A stretch of DNA of 64,000 bases from Alphaproteobacteria bacterium (GTDB taxonomy: Bacteria; Myxococcota_A; UBA796; GCA-2862545): the NCBI GenBank assembly GCA_020632955.1, contig JACKEO010000008.1, positions 124,001 through 188,000 of the forward strand, in the 5' to 3' direction. Positions 50,325-62,507 of the stretch are shown here, in pieces. The translations under genes were made by a program, and so were the position numbers. The notes under the pieces are model-generated. The model was not told where the DNA came from. It did no database searches and saw only the letters and a list, made by a program, of their open reading frames with translations. Position 1 is the stretch's first letter. Every line of letters begins with the position of its first letter.

Positions 50325-52166
50325 TCAGCTGCGCACGAACCACTCCGACATCATCACGGTGCGCACGCGCCACACGTCGGTGAAGCGCTGCACCGCCCAG
50401 AGGATGCGGCCCATGTTCCGCATCAGCGCCAGAGGGCCCGAGGCGCCGTAGAAGCGCCAGGGGTCGGTGACGTGCGCGGCCGACGGCCAGGCCTCCTCCA
50501 CCAGCCCGTCGAGGGCCGGCGCGCCCTGCGTCAACGGCGCCAGCACCAGGTTGCGCACGTACCGGGTGCGTGGCTGGATGGCCTCGCTCACGGGCGACAT
50601 CGTGCCGAACCAGCGCTCCAGCCACGCGGCCGGATCCAGGCGGCGGGGACGCAGCAGCAGGCTCACCGCGGTCACCCCCGGGCTGCGCACCCCGTCGGGC
50701 CAGTCGCGCGCCGAGGCGTGCCGGTTGTCTCCGTAGGTGCGGTACACCGACTCGGCCACCTGCCACGCGTGGGCGCCGAGGCCCGAGCTCTCCAGCCGCG
50801 CCACGAAGGCCGCCGCGAGGTGGGGGTCGGCCACCCAGGCGTTCACCAGCGCCACGGGGGCGAGGTCGCCCAGCGGGAAGGGCGACGGCGAGGGCACGTC
50901 GGCGGCCTCGTCGGCGCAGAGCACCGACAGCCGCTGCGCACCGGCGGCGAGCAGGTCGGGCGCCACGGCGTCGAGCAGCTCGGCGCGCAGGGCGGCGCGG
51001 CCCCGCCCGTCCGGGTCGGTGACGAGCAGCACCACCTTCGTGAGGCCGGCCTCGTCGCGCGCACGCAGCCCGTGGGCCTCCAGCCGCGGACGCCGCAGGC
51101 CCTCGAGCAGGCGGCGGTGGTCGTCGCGGTGGCGCGCCAGCCCCTCGGCGCTGCCGATCAGCGGCGCCCAGCCCAGGTCGCGCCGCGCCGCATCCGTCCG
51201 GAAGGCGGAGCTGCGCGTGAGCTTGAGCACGCCGATGCGCGTGAGCACGGGCTCGGGCCCGCCCAGCGCGTACGCCACCTCGCTGGCCCAGGCCGCCGCG
51301 TAGGCCACAGGTGCCGGGATCGCCCAGCGCGGCCACGGGAAGCCCAGGCCCTCGGCCAGCGGACGGAACCAGGTGATGCCGTTGAGCCGCTCCTCGTCGG
51401 TGACGAAGTAGGCGCGCCCGCCCACCGCCTCGGGGCGCTCCGCGAGGGCCCGCGCGGCCAGCAGCTCGGCCCGCACCAGCGTGGCCACGTGGGTGTTGTC
51501 GACCACCGCCCGGCCGTCGCCGATGGTGGCCACGAAGGCCCCCTGCGCGAGCTGCGCGACGAAGGCCTCCACCATGTAGCCGCCGCGCCCGGGGCCCCAG
51601 ATGCCGCCCGGCCGCAGGGCGCAGGTGCGCAGCCCGCCCGGCGTGTCGGCGGCGCGCACGAGGCGCTCGCCCTCGGCCTTCGTCTCGCCGTACACGTCCA
51701 CGAAGTGCGCCGCGTAGGGCAGCTCCTCGCCCACCTCCACCAGCTCGCGGTCGATCACCACGTTCGCCGACGAGGTGGCCACCAGCCGGCCCACGCCCGC
51801 CGCCCGCGCGGCGTCGAGCACCGAGCGGGTGCCGTCCACGTTCACGGCGTGGATGCGGGCACGCACCGCCGGCGGCACGAGCCCGGCGAAGGCCATCGCG
51901 GCGGCGGCGTGGAAGACCGTGTCGACGCCGGCGCAGGCCTCGCGCAGGAGCCGGGGATCGCGCACGTCCCCCACCCAGGCACCCACCCCCGGTACCTCCA
52001 CACCCACGAGGTCGAGCGCACGCACCTCGCAGCCCAGGTGCAGCAGCGCCTGCACGAGGTGGCCCCCGAGGTAGCCGGCGGCTCCGGTCACCAGGCACAC
52101 CGGACCCACCGCGGCCGCGTCGAGGCCCTCGGTGCAGCGCTGCAGGAGCTCGTCGTCGAGGGTCAC
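50325..52166 (-). CDS. NSDHL/3beta-HSD-like dehydrogenase fused to EthD-like domain
   Basis: 613 residues. Residues about 1-365 are an extended SDR of the 3beta-hydroxysteroid dehydrogenase/C-4 decarboxylase type: VTGAAGYLGGHL, VGDVRDP, FHAAAAM, NVDGTRSVLDAA, VATSSANVV, catalytic YGETKAEGE and LRPGGIWGPG. Residues about 400-613 form a second domain with the dimeric alpha-beta-barrel pattern of EthD proteins, visible as QPRTRYVRNLVLAPL, DGLVEEAWPS and RFYGASGPLALMRNM. The first domain would oxidise the 3beta-hydroxyl of a sterol-like substrate and could drive C-4 decarboxylation. The fusion partner is unusual. GTG 52166 overlaps the upstream SDR stop (GTGA), coupling it to a likely 3-keto reductase. 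Confidence 0.85.
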   Translation of the reverse strand: MTLDDELLQRCTEGLDAAAVGPVCLVTGAAGYLGGHLVQALLHLGCEVRALDLVGVEVPGVGAWVGDVRDPRLLREACAGVDTVFHAAAAMAFAGLVPPAVRARIHAVNVDGTRSVLDAARAAGVGRLVATSSANVVIDRELVEVGEELPYAAHFVDVYGETKAEGERLVRAADTPGGLRTCALRPGGIWGPGRGGYMVEAFVAQLAQGAFVATIGDGRAVVDNTHVATLVRAELLAARALAERPEAVGGRAYFVTDEERLNGITWFRPLAEGLGFPWPRWAIPAPVAYAAAWASEVAYALGGPEPVLTRIGVLKLTRSSAFRTDAARRDLGWAPLIGSAEGLARHRDDHRRLLEGLRRPRLEAHGLRARDEAGLTKVVLLVTDPDGRGRAALRAELLDAVAPDLLAAGAQRLSVLCADEAADVPSPSPFPLGDLAPVALVNAWVADPHLAAAFVARLESSGLGAHAWQVAESVYRTYGDNRHASARDWPDGVRSPGVTAVSLLLRPRRLDPAAWLERWFGTMSPVSEAIQPRTRYVRNLVLAPLTQGAPALDGLVEEAWPSAAHVTDPWRFYGASGPLALMRNMGRILWAVQRFTDVWRVRTVMMSEWFVRS

Positions 52167-52960
52167 GGGGCGTCCTCGTACATGCGCCGGGTGGTCTGCG
52201 AGATGAGCCGCACGGCGCGGCGCCGCGGGAGCAGCGCGAGCAGGCGGGAGGCCCAGCGGTTCGTGCGACCGCACACCCAGGTGGGGCCGCGGGTGCCCAG
52301 GGCCGCCAGCGCCTCGGTCACCACCTGCTCGGGCGCGCCGGGTCGGGCCAGGGCGCGGCGCGCCGCCGGGGTCACGCGCTCGAAGGCGGGCGTGGAGGTG
52401 GCGCCCGCCACGCAGGCCAGCACGTCCACGCCGCGGGGGCCCAGCTCCTCCCAGAGCACCTCGGCGAACACGGTGTCGAAGGCCTTGGTGGCCGCGTAGG
52501 TGCCCACGAAGGCCGACCCCTGGAAGCCCGACATCGACGACATGATCACGATGCCGCCCCGCCCCCGCGCCACCATCGCCGGCGCCAGCGCGCCCACCAC
52601 CCGCACGGGGCCGCGCACGTTCACGTCCACCGTGGTGAGGCGCTCCTCCTCGGACAGATCGAGGAAGGCGCCCACCCGCGAGAAACAGGCGTTGTAGACC
52701 AGCATCCCCACCTCGCGGGAGTCGAGGCCCTCGCGCAGGCGCGCCACCACGTCGTCGGCGCCCAGATCGAGGGCCACCACGTGGGCCTCCACCCCCAGGG
52801 CCCGCACCTCGGCGGCCACCTCCTGCAGGGCGCCCTCCCGGCGTGCCACGAGCACCACGGGCAGGCCGCGTCGCGCCAGCTCGAGGCTCCAGGCCCGCCC
52901 CAGCCCCTCGCTGGCCCCGGCCACCAGGGCCCAGGGTCCGTAGCGCTCCGTCCACGACAT
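52163..52960 (-). CDS. SDR, 17beta-HSD12/3-keto reductase-like
   Basis: 265 residues. A classical SDR of the group containing 17beta-HSD type 12 and very-long-chain or 3-keto reductases: AGASEGLGRAW (TGxxxGxG variant), VARREGALQ, LDLGADD, YNACF replacing NNAG, IVIMSSMSG and catalytic YAATKAFDTVF, followed by ACVAGATSTPAF and the long C-terminal segment seen in that group. Combined with the NSDHL-like gene that it overlaps, it would regenerate the 3beta-hydroxyl after C-4 decarboxylation (inference from the eukaryotic pathway logic). ATG 52960 has GGAGG upstream and GCGTAGGGG as a possible -10. Confidence 0.86.
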   Translation of the reverse strand: MSWTERYGPWALVAGASEGLGRAWSLELARRGLPVVLVARREGALQEVAAEVRALGVEAHVVALDLGADDVVARLREGLDSREVGMLVYNACFSRVGAFLDLSEEERLTTVDVNVRGPVRVVGALAPAMVARGRGGIVIMSSMSGFQGSAFVGTYAATKAFDTVFAEVLWEELGPRGVDVLACVAGATSTPAFERVTPAARRALARPGAPEQVVTEALAALGTRGPTWVCGRTNRWASRLLALLPRRRAVRLISQTTRRMYEDAP

Positions 52961-53033
52961 CGGCCCTCCGCGCCCCCGTCCCCTACGCGCCCCACCCGGG
53001 CGGAGCCACCGCGCGGGCGCGGCCCTCCGGCGC

Positions 53034-53039
53034 TAGGAT
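53034..53039 (+). promoter_or_regulatory. Putative -10 element (TAGGAT)
   Basis: TAGGAT lies 35 bases before the ATG at 53075 in the divergent region between the SDR and PHP-domain genes; it is centred in a GGCGC...GCGCC inverted repeat (53029-53044). It is the best TANNNT match of the set. Confidence 0.35.
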
Positions 53040-53074
53040 GCGCCCGCACACGACCCCTCCCGGAGCCCGTCCGC

Positions 53075-55114
53075 ATGCCTGCGCGCCGCGGTCCCCGCCT
53101 GCCCCCGCTCGGCGTCGCCGTCCTGGCCGCCGCCTGCGCCGGCACCGCCACCCCGCCGGTGCTCGCCGAGGACACGCAGCCCCAGCACCACTCCGGCTGG
53201 TCGCCCGCCCCCCCGCGCGACGACGCCACCCCCCCGGTGCCCTGCGACGCGCCCGCCGATGCGGAGATCGAGCTCACCTCGCCCGCCGAGGGCACCGTGG
53301 TGCGCGGTGCCGCCACCCCGGTGCTCGTGCGCGTGACCGCCGACGAGGACGGCGCCGAGGCCGTGCTGTGCCTCGACAGCGAGGTCGTCCCCACGGCGCT
53401 CCCGGTCATCCGGTCCCGCGCCCGGCAGGTGGGCGACGGGTGGGACCTGATCGCCTGGCTCCCCCTGGCCGAGCTCACCGCGCCGGGCGACCACGCCCTC
53501 GACCTGCGGGTGCGGCGCACCGACGGCACCGTGCTGGCCGCCCACCGCGACCTCACCTGGACGCCGCGCCCCCACCGCGTGGAGGTGGAGGTGGTGGACG
53601 GCGCGGGGCGTCCCGTCTCGGCCCGCCTGCGTGCGCTGAAGGCGGGCACGCCCGCGATGCTGGGTCCGCCCGATGGCACCCTGGTCGACCCCTACGGTCG
53701 CGACGCCCCCAGCACCACGCTCGTGGCCACGGGGGGCCACGGCACCCTGTTCGTCGACCCGGGCACCTGGCGGCTGGTGGCCTCGCGATCGGTGCGCGAC
53801 GGCCTCGCCAGCGTGGTGGTCACCGTGCCCGTGGACGGCCCCGTGCGCCTGGTGGTGCCCGAGGTGGTGCCCACGCCCGGCCGCCTGTCGGCCGACCTGC
53901 ACGTGCACACCGCGCGCAGCCAGGACGCCTTCCTCCCCCACGCCGAGCGCCTGGGCAGCCTGCTCGCCGCCGGCGTCGACGTGGCCGTGATCACCGACCA
54001 CAGCACGGTGACCGACCTCGACGCCGCCCTCGTGGGCCTCGCCGGCCCCACGCGAGGGGGCACGCGGCTGATCCCCGGCATCGAGCTCGACGTGCACGCC
54101 TCGGGACCCCAGGACTACACCGGCTGGGACTTCGCCCACTACAACGCCTACCCGGTGGCGCCCGAGACCGTGGCCCCCTTCCCCCCCGGCGACCCGCCCA
54201 CCTTCGGCTCCTTCTACGACGCCGTGCGTGCCCGGCAGGCCGAGGCCCCCGTGGCCGGCACCGGCGAGGCCATGCTGCTGCAGCTCAACCACCCGCGGGG
54301 CATCCACTTCCGCCCGGAGCTCAAGCCCAGCGCCGGGTCCTGGAACATCTTCAACCGCTTCGACTTCGACCCCGCGGTGCCCCTCGGCCAGGGCTCGAAC
54401 TGGTGGCTGAACTCGCCCGACCCCACCAGCGGCACCATCCCCCTCGACCTCGACGTGCTCGAGGTGGTGAACCGCTTCAGCCTGGAGCTCTGGCTGGCGG
54501 TGCGCCGCGACTGGTTCGCCTTCTGGAACCAGGGCTACCGCCTCACGGGCACGGGCAACTCCGACAGCCACGCCGTGCAGGTGGAGCAGGCGGGCTTCCC
54601 CACCAACCTGGTGCGCGCCCCCCGCCCCGACGACGACGACCCCCTCGACACGCTCGCCTTCCTGGAGGCCGTGCGCGGCGGCAACGTGCTGGTGTCCACC
54701 GGCCCCGTGGTGGAGCTGTGGCTCACCGGCGCCGACGGCCTGCCCGTGGAGCCCGGCGGCATGGTGCAGGGCCACGCGGTGCAGGCCCGCGTGCGCGTGC
54801 GCGCCGCCCCCTGGGTGCCCGTGCCCGAGCTGCGCCTGGTGGTGGATGGCGAGGTGGTGCACACCGAGGCCCTCGAGGCTCCTCCGGCGGGCACGGTGCT
54901 CGACGTGGAGCGCGTGCTGCCGCTCACGCTGGACGCGGACGCCTGGGTGCTCGCCGAGGCCGGCTGGGCGGTCACGCCCCACACGGGTCCGCAGCCCGCG
55001 GTGGGCGGCGACTACGCGGTGGTGGCGCCCGGGTACGTGCCGCTGGGCTTCACGAACCCGGTCCGGGTGGATGCGGACGGGGATGGGGGGTGGACGCCGC
55101 CGGGGTTGTTCTGA
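53075..55114 (+). CDS. PHP-domain (CehA/McbA-type) metallophosphoesterase lipoprotein
   Basis: 679 residues. The lipobox is LAAAC. After a Pro-rich linker, an Ig-like region (EIELTSPAEGTVVRGAATPVLVRV) and a second beta domain (HRVEVEVVDGAGRPV), a PHP-type metal centre begins near residue 280: ADLHVHTARSQDAF, AVITDHSTVTDLD, PGIELDVHA, QLNHPRG and GTGNSDSHA, spacing the usual His/Asp ligands. A C-terminal Ig-like domain closes the protein. CehA/McbA-like enzymes of this kind hydrolyse phosphoesters or carbamates. It is probably surface-exposed. It stands alone, and its stop at 55114 marks the end of the chromosomal-style gene block. Confidence 0.86.
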   Translation: MPARRGPRLPPLGVAVLAAACAGTATPPVLAEDTQPQHHSGWSPAPPRDDATPPVPCDAPADAEIELTSPAEGTVVRGAATPVLVRVTADEDGAEAVLCLDSEVVPTALPVIRSRARQVGDGWDLIAWLPLAELTAPGDHALDLRVRRTDGTVLAAHRDLTWTPRPHRVEVEVVDGAGRPVSARLRALKAGTPAMLGPPDGTLVDPYGRDAPSTTLVATGGHGTLFVDPGTWRLVASRSVRDGLASVVVTVPVDGPVRLVVPEVVPTPGRLSADLHVHTARSQDAFLPHAERLGSLLAAGVDVAVITDHSTVTDLDAALVGLAGPTRGGTRLIPGIELDVHASGPQDYTGWDFAHYNAYPVAPETVAPFPPGDPPTFGSFYDAVRARQAEAPVAGTGEAMLLQLNHPRGIHFRPELKPSAGSWNIFNRFDFDPAVPLGQGSNWWLNSPDPTSGTIPLDLDVLEVVNRFSLELWLAVRRDWFAFWNQGYRLTGTGNSDSHAVQVEQAGFPTNLVRAPRPDDDDPLDTLAFLEAVRGGNVLVSTGPVVELWLTGADGLPVEPGGMVQGHAVQARVRVRAAPWVPVPELRLVVDGEVVHTEALEAPPAGTVLDVERVLPLTLDADAWVLAEAGWAVTPHTGPQPAVGGDYAVVAPGYVPLGFTNPVRVDADGDGGWTPPGLF

Positions 55115-55174
55115 AAACGCTGGGGTGTCCGCGGAACCGGATCAACTCCAGGTCAGGGGTCGACCCTCGTCACG

Positions 55175-55432
55175 TTCGCCGGGCGCCGCAATGGGTCCCC
55201 GGGCTGTTCGGTAGGGGGAACTTGGGTCCTGCGGACGAAGTACCCTCGGCAACAGGGTAGCTCGGCGAGCAGGGCGAAGGTCAAGTCGAGGCGGGAGACC
55301 GGACCCGAGCGCTTGGCCCGGTGGGAGGCGATGGTCGAGGGCGGGATGACCAGGGCCGAGGTGGCGAGGGCCGAGGGCGTGAGCAGGGCCGCCATCACAG
55401 TCGGCCTGCAGAAGCTGGGCTCCGACTCATGA
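55175..55432 (+). pseudogene. Degenerate ORF ending in a helix-turn-helix motif
   Basis: The frame runs on from the stop of the PHP-domain gene with no ATG, GTG or TTG until TTG 55313. It encodes TFAGRRNGSPG, a Lys/Arg-rich middle (SRAKVKSRRETGPERLARWE) and then EGGMTRAEVARAEGVSRAAI, a clear HTH pattern, before TGA at 55430-55432. Short HTH proteins of this form are often seen near site-specific recombinases or mobile regions. Without a start codon this is probably the truncated 3' end of such a gene; a short product starting at TTG 55313 remains possible. Confidence 0.42.
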
Positions 55433-55641
55433 TCCGGGTTCGTTCGTCGTCGCGGCACCCCCATGCGCGAGTGCCTTCTGACGACGCAGGCCTCGAAGCA
55501 CCGCACCACACCGCTTCATCCACGCAGCCCGCCAGCCATCACGCGAGGTCCAGCCGATGATCTCCCGCCCGGGAGGGTCATTCCGCGCCCATATGCGCTA
55601 CCGTGGCGCTCCCGGCCGCCACCCTCCGCTGTATGGGCAAC
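55433..55641. other. Non-coding leader of the helicase operon
   Basis: No convincing gene was found here. A short inverted repeat CTCCCgcccGGGAG is at 55562-55575. TACCGT at 55599-55604 is a TANNNT -10 candidate 37 bases before the preferred helicase start at 55642; no clear -35 was found. The stretch is noticeably richer in A/T than the region to its left. Confidence 0.4.
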
Positions 55642-60819
<5,178 letters not shown>

Positions 60820-60829
60820 GGGCTACGGC

Positions 60830-61936
60830 ATGTTCAAGCGAATCTTCATCGACAACTACCGGTGCTTCACCAACTTCGAGCTGGTTCCTGGCCGCGTCAC
60901 ACTGCTGCTCGGGCCCAATGGTGGGGGCAAGTCGTCACTCTTTGACCTGCTAACGGCCGTGGTCGACCTGACTCGGCAGGGAGCGGACGTCAGAGAGGTG
61001 TTCCCATCCGAGAGCCTCACCCGCTGGGACAAGCGCGAGCGGCAGCGGGTCGAGTTCGATGTAGAGGGCAATGGCGGCGTGTACCACTACGAGCTCGTCG
61101 TCGAGCAGAGCGCAGAAGGTGGACCCACGCTCATCGAGAGTGAGCGGGTGACGCGGGATGGGAAGACCCTGTTCGCCTTCCATGACAGCAACGTCCACCT
61201 GCATCGGAACGACGGGAGCCCGGGTGCCTCGTTCGCCTTCCGCGGCACGCGGTCGTTTCTTGCGCAGATCGAGGAACGAGGTGAGACGCGCGACCTCATG
61301 TGGCTCCTGAACTTCCTGGAGGATGTCTGGACGATCCGCCTCAACGCACGCGCGATGGAGTCTGGGAGCCTGGAAGAGGAAGAGACGCTGGCACGGGACG
61401 GATCGAACTTTGCGTCCTGGTACCGGCACCTCACCCAGGAGATCCCGGATCGGCTCCAGGCACTGTGGTCTGCACTCAAGCCGGTAGTCCCAGGCCTCCA
61501 GGCGCTGAAGCTCCTGAGCTCCGGAGGCAAGGGACGCGCCCGCGATCTGGTCGCCGCGATGACGACCGCTGGCTCCGCCTACGACGTGGACTTCGACGAG
61601 CTGTCGGATGGACAGCGAGCTCTCATCGCGCTTTACACCCTCCTTGAGGGAATCCCGGACGCGGGCTGCCTTCTCCTGGACGAGCCCGAGGCACATATTG
61701 GGCTGGCGGAGGTCCAGCCGTGGCTGGTCGAGCTCGACGAGAAGTTCGCCCAATCGGGGCAGGTGTTCGTGATTTCGCATCACCCTGAGGTCATCGACTA
61801 CCTTGCGGCGAGCGAACCCATGATGGTGGAGCGCCCGGATGGGGGGCCTGCGAGGGCACGCGTCGTGAAGTTCGACCGCGATTCCGGATTGCCGGCGTCT
61901 CAGCAACTCGCGCGAGGACTGTCCGATGGCGAGTAG
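60830..61936 (+). CDS. AAA/ABC-type ATPase (SMC/OLD-like, AAA_21)
   Basis: 368 residues. It opens with KRIFIDNYRCFTNFEL and Walker A GPNGGGKSS, the usual start of RecF/OLD-like ATPases. A middle region of about 200 residues lacks clear motifs, and the second half has the ABC signature-like LSDGQRALIALY, Walker B CLLLDEPEAHIG and the switch His in VISHHPEVID. No TOPRIM domain is fused, in contrast to OLD; that role may be filled by the next gene, which overlaps it by 11 bases. ATG 60830 lies 11 bases after the helicase stop. It is probably a sensor or NTP-driven regulator of the partner effector. Confidence 0.9.
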   Translation: MFKRIFIDNYRCFTNFELVPGRVTLLLGPNGGGKSSLFDLLTAVVDLTRQGADVREVFPSESLTRWDKRERQRVEFDVEGNGGVYHYELVVEQSAEGGPTLIESERVTRDGKTLFAFHDSNVHLHRNDGSPGASFAFRGTRSFLAQIEERGETRDLMWLLNFLEDVWTIRLNARAMESGSLEEEETLARDGSNFASWYRHLTQEIPDRLQALWSALKPVVPGLQALKLLSSGGKGRARDLVAAMTTAGSAYDVDFDELSDGQRALIALYTLLEGIPDAGCLLLDEPEAHIGLAEVQPWLVELDEKFAQSGQVFVISHHPEVIDYLAASEPMMVERPDGGPARARVVKFDRDSGLPASQQLARGLSDGE

Positions 61937-62507
61937 TCGGCAGGGCATCCGCGGAGTGGTGATCACCGAAGACAAGCGAACGGAGAGGTTCTTCCGCGGG
62001 CTGCTCGTGGCTCTCGGGTTCGAGAAGCGTGGATTCCGGTTCCTTACGGCGCCAAGCGGTGTGGGCGCCGGTGAGGCCTGGGTGCGCGAACAGTACCCGA
62101 CGGAGGTGCGCTACCTGCGCTCACGGTCCTATCAGGCGCTCTGCGTCGTGGCGGTCAGGGACGGGGACAACGTGGGTGTCAGCAAGCGCAAGGCCGAACT
62201 CGACCATGCCCTGACCAATGCGGGCCTTGCCGTACGCCAGCCGAAGGAGGCTATCGCTACACCCGTCCCCACATGGTCCATCGAGAACTGGCTGTTGGAT
62301 CTCCTGGGACACGAAGGAGTCGATGAAGGGCAGTGCCCGTCCGACGCCCCCAAGACCCCCTGGAAGCGAGTGTTTGAGCGCGATCACGCCGCGGACGAAC
62401 GGAGCGCTCTCAGGGGGGCCGTGGGCGCATGGGTCAGCCCCCGGTCCGCTCCGCCAGAGCTTCCGTCACTCACCGATGGGCGCTCCGAGATGGACAGGAT
62501 TGGCTGA
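61926..62507 (+). CDS. Small TOPRIM-like (DUF4276/RloB-like) protein
   Basis: 193 residues. The pattern GVVITEDKRTERFFRGLL places a Glu after a hydrophobic strand, as in TOPRIM motif 1, and VVAVRDGDNVGVSKRKAEL gives a D-x-D acidic pair after the next strand. PTWSIENWLLDLLG resembles the S-I-E-x-W-L block of DUF4276-type proteins. Together these suggest a metal-dependent nuclease or TOPRIM relative, acting with the overlapping ATPase (11-base overlap). The last 60 residues are low in structure. It shares one base (TGATG) with the SNF2 gene start. A non-catalytic role is possible because the motif match is by eye only. Confidence 0.72.
   Translation: MASSRQGIRGVVITEDKRTERFFRGLLVALGFEKRGFRFLTAPSGVGAGEAWVREQYPTEVRYLRSRSYQALCVVAVRDGDNVGVSKRKAELDHALTNAGLAVRQPKEAIATPVPTWSIENWLLDLLGHEGVDEGQCPSDAPKTPWKRVFERDHAADERSALRGAVGAWVSPRSAPPELPSLTDGRSEMDRIG

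Noticed and set aside
55153..55509. A 118-codon minus-strand frame in the gap before the helicase
   Set aside because: No domain or good ribosome-binding site, and it is antisense to the HTH relic, which has a recognisable motif.
55603..55641. GTG at 55603 as the helicase start
   Set aside because: It overlaps the best -10 candidate and adds 13 residues before the family-like MEVFDLR start; ATG 55642 is preferred.
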